Shown here in pieces: positions 8,356-19,000 of a stretch of 64,000 nt of DNA. The notes under the pieces were generated by a model that did no database searches, was not told the origin of the DNA, and saw only the letters and a program-made list of their open reading frames with translations. The stretch is from Algibacter_G agarivorans (lineage in GTDB: Bacteria > Bacteroidota > Bacteroidia > Flavobacteriales > Flavobacteriaceae): positions 1-64,000 of the forward strand of contig NZ_BAABJJ010000035.1 of the NCBI RefSeq assembly GCF_039543245.1. Reading direction: 5' to 3'. The number at the start of each line of letters is the position of its first letter. Within the stretch, counting starts at the first letter, position 1. A program made the position numbers and the translations under genes.

Positions 8356-9033
8356 ATGATTAAACCCTTATTAAATTTATTCTTCCCGAAAGTATGTTAC
8401 GCGTGCCTTAACTTACTGAATGATAATGAGGATACCATTTGTATGGATTGCAGACATGATTTACCTGTAACAAATTTTCATTTTGACGATAGTGATGACG
8501 TTGCAAAAGTACTTTACGGACGTGCCAAAATTGAAGATGGAACAGCCCTTTTTAGATTTGAAAAAAAAGGGAACGTACAACAACTTATTCATAATCTTAA
8601 ATATAGAGACCATGAAAACATTGGGTTTCTTCTAGGGAATTGGTTAGGTGGTGAATTAAAAACGATTAAAAACTATAAAACTATCGATATTGTTATTCCG
8701 GTACCGCTTCATAAAAAGAAACTAAAAACAAGAGGTTTTAACCAAGTGGCTAAGTTTGGACAACAAATTGCAGAAGCATTAAACGCAGACTACATGGACG
8801 ATGTCCTATTAAAACTAACCAATACCAAAACACAATCTAAAAAAGGACGCTTAGCACGATGGATTAATAGCGAAGAATTATTTGCCATTCAAAATATACC
8901 ATCCATTGAAAATAAACACATTCTTTTGGTAGACGATATTATAACAACAGGTGCCACTTTAGAAGCTTGTATTTCTGTTTTAAATGAAGCTAAAAACATA
9001 AAAATTAGCATCGCAACTATGGCAATAGCATAA
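8356..9033 (+). CDS. comF: ComF family phosphoribosyltransferase-like protein
   Basis: This 225-residue protein has an N-terminal four-cysteine zinc motif (C14, C17, C29, C32) and a phosphoribosyltransferase fold with the PRPP-binding signature LLVDDIITTGAT near residue 190. It also has the family segment VIPVPLHKKKLKTRGFNQ. ComF homologues support uptake or use of transforming DNA in competent bacteria; their enzymatic activity is uncertain. It is transcribed divergently from glyS and stands alone. Confidence 0.88.
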   Translation: MIKPLLNLFFPKVCYACLNLLNDNEDTICMDCRHDLPVTNFHFDDSDDVAKVLYGRAKIEDGTALFRFEKKGNVQQLIHNLKYRDHENIGFLLGNWLGGELKTIKNYKTIDIVIPVPLHKKKLKTRGFNQVAKFGQQIAEALNADYMDDVLLKLTNTKTQSKKGRLARWINSEELFAIQNIPSIENKHILLVDDIITTGATLEACISVLNEAKNIKISIATMAIA

Positions 9034-9058
9034 CAGGGCAGCCACATTAAAAAGATTA

Positions 9059-9220
9059 AGCCACGAATTTCGGGAGTTTTCACTAATATTTGAAAAATCT
9101 AAAGATTTTTCTATTCGTGTAATCATTTTTGGATAATTACTAGCCTGCTGGCTGGCAGGTTTCACGAATTTTAAATGAGTTAAACTCATTTATTCGTGCC
9201 AATTAGTGAAATTCGTGGCT
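9059..9220. repeat. MITE-like inverted repeat with CACGAATT ends
   Basis: The left end reads AGCCACGAATTTC and resumes with ACTAAT after a short insert; the right end ATTAGTGAAATTCGTGGCT is its reverse complement. The inside holds further CACGAATT, ATTCGTG and AATGAGTTAAACTCATT palindromic pieces, and a CCTGC...GCAGG palindrome (9144-9159). It fills most of the gap between comF and the next gene. It has no coding content, so it is a non-autonomous palindromic element. Confidence 0.65.
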
Positions 9221-9296
9221 AAAAATAAGAATATTGATTGTAATGCGTTTGCTCTTTATGGCTTAATTAGAATATCGTTATATTCCTAAAATTATG

Positions 9297-9304
9297 TAGG
9301 TTTG
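9297..9304 (+). promoter_or_regulatory. Candidate -7 box (TAGGTTTG) for the Ig-like lipoprotein gene
   Basis: TAGGTTTG matches TAnnTTTG and lies 19 bases before the ATG at 9324. No convincing -33 element is seen, so this is only a candidate. Confidence 0.35.
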
Positions 9305-9323
9305 TAAAAATTTAAAATTGTTG

Positions 9324-10925
9324 ATGAACAAGACCCTTTCAAATTTTATTTTAGCGGCTGTTATAGGTCTCATTTTTATTAATTGTGCCAATCGAGGCAC
9401 ACCAGATGGTGGTCCAAAGGACGAAACGCCTCCTAGTATTGTTAAGTCTGAGCCAGATAATTATTCAATAAATTTTAAAGGAAAAGTAATCAAGATTTAT
9501 TTTGATGAATATATAAAGATTAAAGATTTACAGAAGCAGCTAATTATTTCCCCGCCCATGAAAACGCAACCAGACGTTACGCCACTTGGAGCGGCAAGTA
9601 AATATATTACAATTAAAATTTACGATACGCTTCAGCCCAACACGACTTACGCCTTTAATTTTGGAAATAGTATTACTGATAATAATGAATCTAATCCTTA
9701 TCCCTATTACCGTTATGTGCTTTCAACAGGAGATTATATAGATTCGCTTAACGTTAAAGGTAATATTGTGGATGCTCTTAAAAAACAACCAGAAACTTTT
9801 GTAAACGTAGCTCTTTATGAAGTCGATTCTACCTTTGCCGATTCTATTATTTATAAAGAAACTCCCAAATACATCACCAATACTTTAGATAGTTTAACTA
9901 CGTTTTCCATTGAAAATATTAAAGCAGGGAAATATATGCTTATGGCACTAAAAGATGGTAATGGAGACAATAAATTTCAGCAAAAAACAGACCAAATAGC
10001 CTTTTATAAAAGCTTTATTGATGTTCCCACAGACTCATCTTATACGCTAAGATTATTTTCTGAAGATGTTGATTTTAAAGCAACAAGGCCACGATTATTA
10101 TCTGGCGAGAAAATAGCTTTTGGTTATGAAGGTGACTATAAGGATATGGCTATTAAAATTTTATCTGAAACGCCTCCAGAATTTGAATATCGTATAACCA
10201 AAGACCCAAAAACCGATTCGCTTAATTACTGGTACAAGCCAAGGTTAGAAGTCGATTCCCTTATTTTTAAGGTATCGCATCCTAATTTTGAAAAAAATTT
10301 TACCGTTAGAATTAGTGAACAAAAAAGAGATTCTCTTTTAATCGAGACGGCTCCATCGGGTAATATTGGGAACGACGACGCTTTCAAAATTTCTGGTAAT
10401 ACGCCTTTGGTACGTTTTGATAATTCAAAAATCTCACTAATGGACCAAGACTCTACTTATGTAGATTTTACTTCAGATTTTGATACCATTACAAATACGT
10501 ATGCCTTAAGTTTTAACAAGACAGAAGCGAACAACTATAAAATACAAGTATTACCCGAAGCTTTTGTTGATTTTTTTGATGATACAAATGATACATTGAA
10601 TTATTCTGTTAGTACCAGAAAAGCTTCTAATTTTGGTTATGCAAGGTTTACCTTAGTAAATGCAAAATACCCGCTTATTATCCAACTAACGGACAATCAA
10701 GGAGAGGTTAAAGTAGAAGAATATGTTTCCGAAGCAGGCGAGATAGACTTCCTTAATTTACAACCAAGCATGTATTCCATTAGAATTATTCACGATGCAA
10801 ACGGCAACCAAAAGTTTGATACAGGGAGTTATTTAAAAAAGATTCAGCCAGAAAAGGTTAGTCATTTTCAAGATATTGAAATTAGGGCTGATTGGGGAAT
10901 TCAAGAAACACTTCAGTTTAAGTAA
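9324..10925 (+). CDS. Ig-like domain lipoprotein
   Basis: This 533-residue exported protein has a hydrophobic signal peptide with a lipobox-like FINC; C21 is the probable lipidated cysteine. It is followed by GTPDGGPKDETPP and a bacterial Ig-like (SbsA-type) domain at about residues 35-130 (SEPDNYSINFKGKVIKIYFDEYI). The rest is beta-rich, with a KDGNGDNKF motif and a similar HDANGNQKFDTG near the C-terminus, typical of secreted Bacteroidota proteins of unknown role. Two TTG codons precede the ATG in frame; the ATG is preferred. It converges on the omega-amidase gene with an 8-base tail overlap. Confidence 0.8.
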   Translation: MNKTLSNFILAAVIGLIFINCANRGTPDGGPKDETPPSIVKSEPDNYSINFKGKVIKIYFDEYIKIKDLQKQLIISPPMKTQPDVTPLGAASKYITIKIYDTLQPNTTYAFNFGNSITDNNESNPYPYYRYVLSTGDYIDSLNVKGNIVDALKKQPETFVNVALYEVDSTFADSIIYKETPKYITNTLDSLTTFSIENIKAGKYMLMALKDGNGDNKFQQKTDQIAFYKSFIDVPTDSSYTLRLFSEDVDFKATRPRLLSGEKIAFGYEGDYKDMAIKILSETPPEFEYRITKDPKTDSLNYWYKPRLEVDSLIFKVSHPNFEKNFTVRISEQKRDSLLIETAPSGNIGNDDAFKISGNTPLVRFDNSKISLMDQDSTYVDFTSDFDTITNTYALSFNKTEANNYKIQVLPEAFVDFFDDTNDTLNYSVSTRKASNFGYARFTLVNAKYPLIIQLTDNQGEVKVEEYVSEAGEIDFLNLQPSMYSIRIIHDANGNQKFDTGSYLKKIQPEKVSHFQDIEIRADWGIQETLQFK

Positions 10926-11697
10926 TTATAAACGAATCTTTATCATTTAGGAATTTCAGCTTATTCCTGTAGGCTTCAATATGTCTTTTTTCTAAAAAGA
11001 CTATTTGGGTTTGCTCTTTGTGAGGTTCAAAAGAAGTGATGGTATTTCCCAGTACATCATACACAGCAGAATGACCAGAATAGGCGCTATTTACACCATC
11101 AATCCCAACACGATTAACACCTATACAGTAACACATATTTTCGATTGCACGTGCTTTTAACAAAGCATCCCAAGCTGAAACCCTTGGTTTTGGCCAGTTG
11201 GCAACGTAGATTAAAATGTCATAATCTTCAGTGTTTCTAGCCCATACTGGGAACCGTAAATCGTAACAAATTAGTGGACTAATTTTCCAGCCTTTATATT
11301 CTATAATAACTTTTTTTGAACCTGCTGTATACGTTTTATCTTCTCCAACTAAAGTAAACGTATGCCGCTTATCATAAAAAGTAATATGCCCAGATGGGGC
11401 AACAAAAAGTAATCTGTTATAAAAATTGTTGTCTTCTGAAATAACAATACTTCCCAGTATGGCTACGTCTTTTTTCGACGCTAAATCTCGCATCCAAGAA
11501 ACTGTTTCTCCTTGCATGGTTTCAGCAACTTGTCCAGCATTCATTGTAAAGCCTGTTGTAAACATCTCAGGAAGAATCACTATATCTAGGTCTTCATTGA
11601 TGTTTTTAATCTTTTTTGTGAAATTATCACGATTTTGTTTTGGGTTTTCCCAAACTAAATCTGATTGAATTAACGCTATGTTGAGTTGGTTTTGCAT
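10918..11697 (-). CDS. Omega-amidase / nitrilase superfamily hydrolase
   Basis: The 259 residues carry the nitrilase-fold catalytic triad: E44 (LPEMF), K110 (YDKRH) and C144 (ICYDLRFP). This is the YafV/Nit2-like branch, which hydrolyses alpha-ketoglutaramate or alpha-ketosuccinamate and, in methionine salvage, clears the ketoacid amide made by glutamine-dependent transaminases. A methionine aminotransferase gene lies two genes upstream on the same strand, which fits that role. Its start overlaps the previous stop (TAATG), suggesting translational coupling to the lysine-rich protein gene. Confidence 0.88.
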   Translation of the reverse strand: MQNQLNIALIQSDLVWENPKQNRDNFTKKIKNINEDLDIVILPEMFTTGFTMNAGQVAETMQGETVSWMRDLASKKDVAILGSIVISEDNNFYNRLLFVAPSGHITFYDKRHTFTLVGEDKTYTAGSKKVIIEYKGWKISPLICYDLRFPVWARNTEDYDILIYVANWPKPRVSAWDALLKARAIENMCYCIGVNRVGIDGVNSAYSGHSAVYDVLGNTITSFEPHKEQTQIVFLEKRHIEAYRNKLKFLNDKDSFIIT

Positions 11698-12173
11698 TAA
11701 GTACGCTTTAGTTTCTTTTTGGCTTTTTGATGGTTTACTTTAAGTTTTTCTATTTTTTTAAGCCATTTAGATTCATCTTCAGGAGACAATTTACCTTTCT
11801 TTTTTAACTTATCGTACTTTTTTATAGCGCCTTGGTGTTTTTTACCCGATTTATCAAAATTTGATTGTGTCTTTTTCTTCTGTTTTAATGATTTTTCAGC
11901 CTTTTTTTGTTTTTTTATAGCACTTTTTTTGTCTTTTTCTACTTTTTTTAGTCTTTTAGTGATTTGTTCAGATTCTTCAATCTGCAGCAATTTTTTGTCA
12001 AAGGCGGTTCTAATTTGTTGCTTTTTTTCTAGAGTTAACGTTTCTGTTACATCAATGTTATCTTTAAATATTCGTTCTTTTTCAATCTTGTACGTTACGC
12101 CGTTAAAGTTAACTTCTTGGGCGTTAATCGTATAGCTAAAACCTAAAAATATTAGTATCATTAAAAACCTCAT
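11697..12173 (-). CDS. Exported lysine-rich coiled-coil protein, function unknown
   Basis: This 158-residue protein starts with a signal peptide (cleavage expected after the NA at about residues 17-18). It has a short beta-like part (VNFNGVTYKIEKERIF), then a very lysine-rich, helical, probably coiled-coil region from about residue 70 to the end. It is not lipidated and has no recognisable enzyme domain. It is coupled to the omega-amidase gene by a one-base stop/start overlap. The basic tail may bind nucleic acid or anionic polymers, but that is a guess. Confidence 0.7.
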   Translation of the reverse strand: MRFLMILIFLGFSYTINAQEVNFNGVTYKIEKERIFKDNIDVTETLTLEKKQQIRTAFDKKLLQIEESEQITKRLKKVEKDKKSAIKKQKKAEKSLKQKKKTQSNFDKSGKKHQGAIKKYDKLKKKGKLSPEDESKWLKKIEKLKVNHQKAKKKLKRT

Positions 12174-12231
12174 AATTCTTCTTTTAAAATTTATATCTAG
12201 TGTTGAGACACAAAAATATTGAAAAAGTTAC

Positions 12232-13374
12232 CTAAATATGGTTTAAAATTTCTGCTGCTTTTTTTAAGGTCTCATCTGTTTTTGCAAAACAAAAGCGTAA
12301 TACATTGTTGTCTAGATTGTTTTCATTGAAAACGGATAACGGGATGGATGCTAATCCAGACTCAATCGTCAACCTTTTTGCGAAATCTACATCATATTCT
12401 TGAGTTATTCTAGAATAATCTAACACCTGAAAATAAGTTCCTTTCGAAGGCGTAAAGGTAAACTGTGAATCTTTTATAAGGCTTAAAAATAAATCGCGCT
12501 TCTTTTGATAAAACGGTGATAATTCCAAATAATGCTTCGGCTCTTGCATATAATCCGCAATCCCTTTTTGAGTTGGATGATGCACACAAAACACACTATA
12601 TTGATGTACCTGCATAAATAATTTCATTAACGCTTTTGGTGCGCAGCAATAGCCAATGCGCCAACCGGTGTTATGGAAAGTTTTGCAAAACGAAGCCACT
12701 ACAAAACTTCTGGATTTTAAATTTGGAAACAAGCAGGCGCTTTGATGTTTTTCGTCATCATATATCATGTGTTCATAAACCTCATCACTCAAAACAATAA
12801 TGTTTGTGTTTTTCGTAATCCTTTCTAATTCCGACATGTCTGCTTTTGAAAAAATAGTACCGCTAGGATTATGAGGCGTATTGATAATAATCATTTTAGT
12901 ACGATTATTAATTTTTTGGCTTACCGCACTCCAATCTATACTAAAATTTGGTGCTTGAAGTTGAATGGGAATAACTTTGCCGCCATTAAGTTTTATACCT
13001 GGTTCGTAACTATCATAAGCGGGTTTGAAGATGATAACTTCGTCATTTAGTTTTACAAATGTTGAGATTATTGTTGAAATGGCTTGAGTTGCTCCTGCGG
13101 TAACAGTTATTTCGTTTTCTGGATGATATGAAGCATTATACAAGACATCCATCTTTATGGCAATAGCCTCTCGTAATGCTAAATTACCTGCCATGGGCGC
13201 ATATTGATTGTAGCCAGAATTCATGGCTTTACATACTAAATCAATTAGCTTTTGGTCGCTACCAAAATCTGGAAATCCTTGAGATAAATTTATGGCGTTG
13301 TGCTTGTTTGCCAATCCACTCATTATTGAGAAAATAGTAGTTCCTACATCAGGAAGTTTAGAGGTATGCTTCAT
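12232..13374 (-). CDS. Methionine aminotransferase (PLP, class I)
   Basis: This 380-residue fold-type I aminotransferase has NTPHNPSGTIF, LSDEVYEHMIYD and the PLP-lysine segment SFCKTFHNTGWRIGY (Schiff-base lysine near residue 230). It most resembles YbdL/kynurenine aminotransferase-like enzymes that transaminate methionine and aromatic amino acids, often with glutamine as donor. The omega-amidase two genes downstream would use up the resulting ketoglutaramate, so the pair makes biochemical sense. The exact substrate cannot be read from sequence. Confidence 0.87.
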   Translation of the reverse strand: MKHTSKLPDVGTTIFSIMSGLANKHNAINLSQGFPDFGSDQKLIDLVCKAMNSGYNQYAPMAGNLALREAIAIKMDVLYNASYHPENEITVTAGATQAISTIISTFVKLNDEVIIFKPAYDSYEPGIKLNGGKVIPIQLQAPNFSIDWSAVSQKINNRTKMIIINTPHNPSGTIFSKADMSELERITKNTNIIVLSDEVYEHMIYDDEKHQSACLFPNLKSRSFVVASFCKTFHNTGWRIGYCCAPKALMKLFMQVHQYSVFCVHHPTQKGIADYMQEPKHYLELSPFYQKKRDLFLSLIKDSQFTFTPSKGTYFQVLDYSRITQEYDVDFAKRLTIESGLASIPLSVFNENNLDNNVLRFCFAKTDETLKKAAEILNHI

Positions 13375-13435
13375 AAAAGTAAAGATATTAACTTAATAGC
13401 GGTATTTGCACGCCTTCTTTGGAATGACAAAACCA

Positions 13436-15208
13436 TCAAACAATATTCATCTTTTTCAACAAGAAAGATGCATTCATATTTTGGCAAATACCTGCTTTTA
13501 AAGTATAATCAAAGTGAAGTTCGTCATTTATAATTTCAGCATCGAAATAATAGTTTTTCACGTCCTCTAGTTCTTTTGAGATTTCACATAAACTTAAATC
13601 GTGCGTCGCTATAATCCCCGTAGCGTTTGATGCTACTAATTTCTCCACAAACTTTCTGGAGCCAATGGCTTTGTCGGTGCTGTTGGTTCCTTTTAAAATT
13701 TCGTCTAAAACAATAAAATAAGGTTCTTTTTGAATGGCATCAACAATATATTTAAGTCGTTTTAATTCTGAAAAGAAATACGAACTGTCATCAGTCAACG
13801 AATCGGTAGTACGCATACTGGTAATTAGTTTTACTGGCGAATATTGGCTCTTTTTTGCACATATTGGCAAGCCAACATTTGCCATAACAATATGTAAAGA
13901 CACGGTTCTTAAAAAGGTGCTTTTTCCAGCCATATTAGCCCCAGTAACAATAAAAAATTGTTCGTTTTTAATAGTTAAATCGCTATCAACTCGTTTTTCT
14001 TTGTTCAATAAAGGATGTCCTAAATGATCTGCTTTTATAACCGAACCATCGTTTGTTATTTCTGGGAAAATAAATTCTGGGTGGTTATAAGCATAATTAC
14101 CTAATGAATTGTATGCATCGAAAAAAGATACCGCTTCAAACCAATCAGAAACCTTATTGGCATATTGCTCAATCCATCGTTCAATCTGATAGCTATGCTT
14201 TATATCTGTCAAAAAATAACCGTTACCAAAAATAGCTCCAATGAGGTTATTTCGATTATCTAAAGCATCTAACGATTTTGAAAACGCTTTAAAAATATCA
14301 GAAGCTTTTTTATCGCCAGACTGGATTTGCTTCTGCTTTTGTTGTAATAATTCCGAAGAAAAAGTTTTATTTTCGATTAAATCTAGCAACGTAGCATATT
14401 GACGAAATGTATCTCTAACTTTATCGGTATTTGATGCTAATGCATTTATTTTTTTAAGATAACGACCAGTTATGCCTAATCCTAAAAGCAGCCAATAGCC
14501 TATTAAAGCTTGATATGTTATAATCCCTAAAAGTATAAGCACAAATAAGGCGATAGACGCTAACCCAAATGCCATAGGCAACCATGACATGATTTTTGGT
14601 AAAAATATTTTGTGATTTTGCAACCAGGTTACAACCTGTTTAGCAGGAGTTTCAACATCAACTAAACTGGAAGTGGCTGAATAATATTGTCGCCATTTTG
14701 GTTTAGAACTTAGCTCTTTAATAGCATCTTGCCTAGATTCAATTCCATCTATATGGTTTGCTTTTAAAGCATTAACTAATTGTTGAGTGCCTTCATTTAT
14801 TGTTGTTCTATTAATGAATTGAAAAAATGAACCACGCCCAAATAAATCAATATCCAAACTATAAAAATGTGTTGGGTCTTGAAATTGTAAGCCTTCATTT
14901 CTATCATGAAAATCGCCTGAAGCGATTTTTATCTCATCAATATTAATATCAACAAGTGCTTTATTGAACTCACGTTTCCTTTTAATATCAGTATATTTTG
15001 AAAGCAAATAAATAAATACAACTACGCCAAAAACTCCTATTGGCACAGCGATTTGCCATTGCTGAAAAAAGAAATAAACCCCAAAGCCAGTAACTAAAAA
15101 CACGAATAAGCGCAGCGTGCTAAGTGCCGTCATTTGTTTATACAGCCTTTTAGCTTCAGAATTGTATAGTTCTAGATGTGATTTATAATATTCAATTGGG
15201 TTTTTCAT
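13436..15208 (-). CDS. Membrane-anchored MutS-like ATPase
   Basis: This 590-residue protein ends in a MutS domain V ATPase: Walker A TGANMAGKSTFLRT near residue 420, a DDSSYFFSELKRL segment, Walker B YFIVLDEILKGTNS and a final HDLSL switch. It lacks the mismatch-recognition domain of MutS1. It has two pairs of hydrophobic segments (about residues 30-70 and 205-245), so it should sit in the inner membrane. The family is common in Bacteroidota and its function is not established; a role in ordinary mismatch repair is unlikely. Confidence 0.82.
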   Translation of the reverse strand: MKNPIEYYKSHLELYNSEAKRLYKQMTALSTLRLFVFLVTGFGVYFFFQQWQIAVPIGVFGVVVFIYLLSKYTDIKRKREFNKALVDINIDEIKIASGDFHDRNEGLQFQDPTHFYSLDIDLFGRGSFFQFINRTTINEGTQQLVNALKANHIDGIESRQDAIKELSSKPKWRQYYSATSSLVDVETPAKQVVTWLQNHKIFLPKIMSWLPMAFGLASIALFVLILLGIITYQALIGYWLLLGLGITGRYLKKINALASNTDKVRDTFRQYATLLDLIENKTFSSELLQQKQKQIQSGDKKASDIFKAFSKSLDALDNRNNLIGAIFGNGYFLTDIKHSYQIERWIEQYANKVSDWFEAVSFFDAYNSLGNYAYNHPEFIFPEITNDGSVIKADHLGHPLLNKEKRVDSDLTIKNEQFFIVTGANMAGKSTFLRTVSLHIVMANVGLPICAKKSQYSPVKLITSMRTTDSLTDDSSYFFSELKRLKYIVDAIQKEPYFIVLDEILKGTNSTDKAIGSRKFVEKLVASNATGIIATHDLSLCEISKELEDVKNYYFDAEIINDELHFDYTLKAGICQNMNASFLLKKMNIV

Positions 15209-15301
15209 TTTAAATTAGGTTTTTGCAAAAGCAGAAAAACAATTTCAATTAAACCCTTAAATTACAAATTCAGAGGTTGCTTTTTCGTGCTAAATAAACA
15301 A

Positions 15302-15329
15302 AAAAGCCCTGAAATAGTTCAGAGCTTTT
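15302..15329 (-). terminator. Intrinsic terminator downstream of the superoxide dismutase gene
   Basis: A stem of 11 base pairs with one mismatch (AAAAGCCCTGA at 15302-15312 against TCAGAGCTTTT at 15319-15329) has A/T runs on both flanks. On the minus strand it follows the sod stop codon by about 20 bases. Confidence 0.8.
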
Positions 15330-15350
15330 GATTTGTAATTAATGTTAAGC

Positions 15351-15959
15351 TTATTTCGCTTCTGCGTATCGTTTTTCAACTTCATTCCAGTTAATGACAT
15401 TAAAAAATGCTTTAATGTAATCCGGACGACGGTTTTGGTAGTTTAAATAGTAAGCATGTTCCCAAACATCAATTCCTAAAATTGGAGTGCCACCACAGCT
15501 AACACCAGGCATTAAAGGATTGTCTTGGTTAGGTGTAGAGCACACTTCTACTTTTCCACCTTTGTGTACGCAAAGCCATGCCCAACCAGAACCAAAACGT
15601 GTTCCTGCAGCTTTAGCAAAATCATCTTTAAAATCATCAACAGAACCATAAGCAGCTTCAATAGCATCTTTTAATTCTCCAGATAAATACCCTTTTCCTT
15701 CTGGATTCATAACGCTCCAATATAATGAGTGGTTATAAAACCCTCCACCATTATTTCTAACAGCGCTATTTTCCATATCCAAATTAGCAAGAATATCTTC
15801 AATAGATTTCCCTTCTAAATCTGTTCCTGAAATAGCATTATTTAAATTGTTAGTATATCCTTGATGATGTTTTGTATGGTGTATTTCCATGGTTCTAGCA
15901 TCTATATAAGGTTCTAGAGCATCATAAGCATATCCTAATTTTGGTAATTCGAAAGCCAT
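15351..15959 (-). CDS. sodA: Superoxide dismutase (Mn/Fe family)
   Basis: This 202-residue cytoplasmic enzyme dismutates superoxide to oxygen and hydrogen peroxide. Metal ligands are visible: H27 in EIHHTKHHQGY, the histidine in NHSLYW, and the Asp and His in DVWEHAYYLNY. The NQDNPLMP segment carries the glutamine position typical of Mn-type enzymes, so Mn or cambialistic use is more likely than strict Fe. Length and start (MAFELPKLGYAYDALEP) are normal. It stands alone with its own terminator. Confidence 0.95.
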   Translation of the reverse strand: MAFELPKLGYAYDALEPYIDARTMEIHHTKHHQGYTNNLNNAISGTDLEGKSIEDILANLDMENSAVRNNGGGFYNHSLYWSVMNPEGKGYLSGELKDAIEAAYGSVDDFKDDFAKAAGTRFGSGWAWLCVHKGGKVEVCSTPNQDNPLMPGVSCGGTPILGIDVWEHAYYLNYQNRRPDYIKAFFNVINWNEVEKRYAEAK

Positions 15960-16085
15960 AATTTTTTGTTTTTAAATATTAGTATTTATTTTCATTCAAA
16001 TTTAAGGATAAAACACTTCAATTAAAAATAATAAATTGTTATGAACTCATTGATAGTTTTTATATTGTAAAACAAATTCTATTTC

Positions 16086-19000
16086 ATGCAAACCAGCTAT
16101 TTTACTATATATAATGCTTCTGCGGGTAGCGGAAAAACCTATACGCTTGTAAAAGAATATTTGAAGATTTTATTTAGTTCTAATAATTCGGAACAATTTA
16201 AACGTATTCTGGCCATAACGTTTACAAATAAGGCTGTTGCCGAAATGAAATCCCGTATTATTGAAACGCTTAAAATATTTTCGGATAACGCTATTTTGGA
16301 AAACCCAGATAGTATGTTTGAAACCATTTGCAGTGAGCTTCAAATAGGTCCACAATCATTACATCAAAAATCCAAAAAACTACTAAATACCATTATACAT
16401 AATTATGCGGCCTTTGATATTTCGACTATTGATGGTTTTACGCATAAATTGATTAGAACGTTTGCATACGATTTAAAATTACCTCTAAACTTTGAAGTTG
16501 AATTAGATCAAGACGCCCTTTTAAATGAAGCGGTCGATAGCTTGATTTCTAAAGCTGGAACAGATACAGAGCTCACTAAGGTTTTAGTGGATTTTGCTAT
16601 TGAAAAAGCCGATGATGATAAAAGTTATGATGTGTCTTTTGATTTTAATAAGATTGCGAAACTTTTAGTAAACGAAAATGATATTCCCTTTATTGAAGGT
16701 TTAAAGGATAAGACTTTAGATGATTTTAAAGTCCTTAAAGTACAGTTGAAAAATGAAATTGCTGCACTAGAACTAAGTATTGTTGAAAAAGCACAAAATA
16801 GTTTAACCATAATTGAAGAAGCAGGATTAGAGTTTAACGATTTTTCGGGAAGTTATTTACCCAAGCATTTTAAAAAATTGGCAGATAAAATTTTTGATGT
16901 TAATTTTGAAGCCAAGTGGCAACAAGATATTGAATCCAAAACCTTATATCCAAAACGTGTTACCAGTGATATTGCAGGTATTATTGAACAAATTCAACCA
17001 CAAATGGCTTTAGGGTTTAACGAAACGAAACATGCCGTTTTTCATCTTAAATTTTTAAAAGGATTTTATAAAAACATAACACCATTATCGGTTTTAAGCG
17101 CCATTAATAAGGAGCTTTCTTTTTTGAAAGAAGACCAAAATAAAATGTTGATTTCAGAATTCAATGCTATTATTAGCAAAGAAATTAGAAATCAACCCAC
17201 GCCTTTTATTTATGAGCGTATTGGCGAAAAGTTTAATCATTATTTTATTGACGAATTTCAAGACACCTCGGTTATGCAATGGGAGAATTTAATTCCGTTG
17301 TTAGGGAATTCGCTTTCTACAGAAACAGGAAGTACCATGCTGGTTGGCGATGCAAAACAAGCTATTTACAGATGGCGAGGAGGTAAAGCAGAACAGTTTA
17401 TAGGGTTGTTCAATAAAGAGAACCCGTTTTATATAAAAAAGCGTGTTGAAAATCTTCCTTCTAATTTTAGAAGCTTTAAAGAAATAGTACATTTTAATAA
17501 TGGCTTTTTTAAGTTTTTGGCTACTCAGGTTTTTAATAATCCCGATTATAAAACCCTTTACGACAATGCCAATCAGATCATTACTAAAGATGACGCAGGT
17601 TATGTTGAATTATCGTTTTTAGATATTGAAAAGGATGATGATAGAGATGACATATTTTCAGGCAACGTTTTAAAAACAATCCAGAAATGTTTAGAAAATG
17701 GTTTTAAACTAGAAGACATTTGTGTTTTGGTAAGAAAGAAAAAAGAAGGTGTTGCGGTGGCTAATTATTTAAGTCAAAATCATATTCCTATTATTTCGTC
17801 TGAAACCTTACTTATTCATAATTCGCCAGAAGCCGTTTTTATAAATGACTTGTTGGCACTTTTAATTCAACCAAAAAATAATGAACTGAAAATTAAGGTT
17901 TTAAATTTTTTAGCAACGCTATTTAATATTGATGACAAGCACGCCTTTTTCTCAAATCATATAAAGTTGCCTATTTCAGAATTATTCAAAAGTTTTGAAG
18001 TTTTTAATATATTCATATCAAATGAAGTTTTGCTGCAACTTCCACTTTACGATTTAGCCGAAACCATTGTTAGAAGCTTCAATTTAGTGAAAACTTCAAA
18101 CGCTTACATTCAATTTTATTTAGATGTTGTTTTAGATTTTTCACAGAAAAAAGGTTCTGATATTTCTGGTTTTTTAGATTATTTTGAGAAGAAAAAAGAT
18201 AGTTTGAGCATTATATCGCCAAAAGGGCAAAATGCGGTTCAAATCATGACCATTCATAAATCAAAAGGTTTAGAATTTCCTGTGGTTATACTTCCTTATG
18301 CCGATTTAGATATTTATAGAGAAGTAGAGCCTAAAGAATGGTTTTCTTTGGACAAAGAAAAATACAATGGTTTTTCGCATACGCTTTTAAACTATAATAA
18401 GGATATTGAGCATTATGGTGAAGAAGGTCAATCTATATATAGTAAACATCAATCTGAACAAGAATTAGATAATATCAATCTATTATATGTAGCTTTAACC
18501 AGGGCTGTTGAGCAGTTGTATGTTATTTCAAAAAAAGAGGTCTCATCAAAAAGAGAAGTAAATAGCAAAAAATATTCGGGATTATTGATTAATTATTTGC
18601 AGCATTTAGGTTTGTGGAATGATTTAGAAGTATCATATAGTTTCGGAACCCCGATTGCTTTCGGGGCTAAAAAAACATCTGATATTTCATCTACTTCTAA
18701 AGACACCAAAATTCAACACGAATTTATTTCAACAGCCAAGGAAAACCATAATATAAAAGTAGTCACTAAATCAGGATTCCTTTGGGATACCAATCAACAA
18801 GAAGCTATAGAAAAAGGAAATCTTATACATGATATTATGTCTCAAATTGAAACAAAGGATGATATTGATTTTGTGATTAGTGATTTTATAAAGATGTCAT
18901 TAATTAATAAAGACCAAGCAGCTGCGTTAAAGCAAATAGTTTTTCAAATTGTTGAACACCCAAAACTAGAAGATTATTACAGTTCAGATTACACCATATA

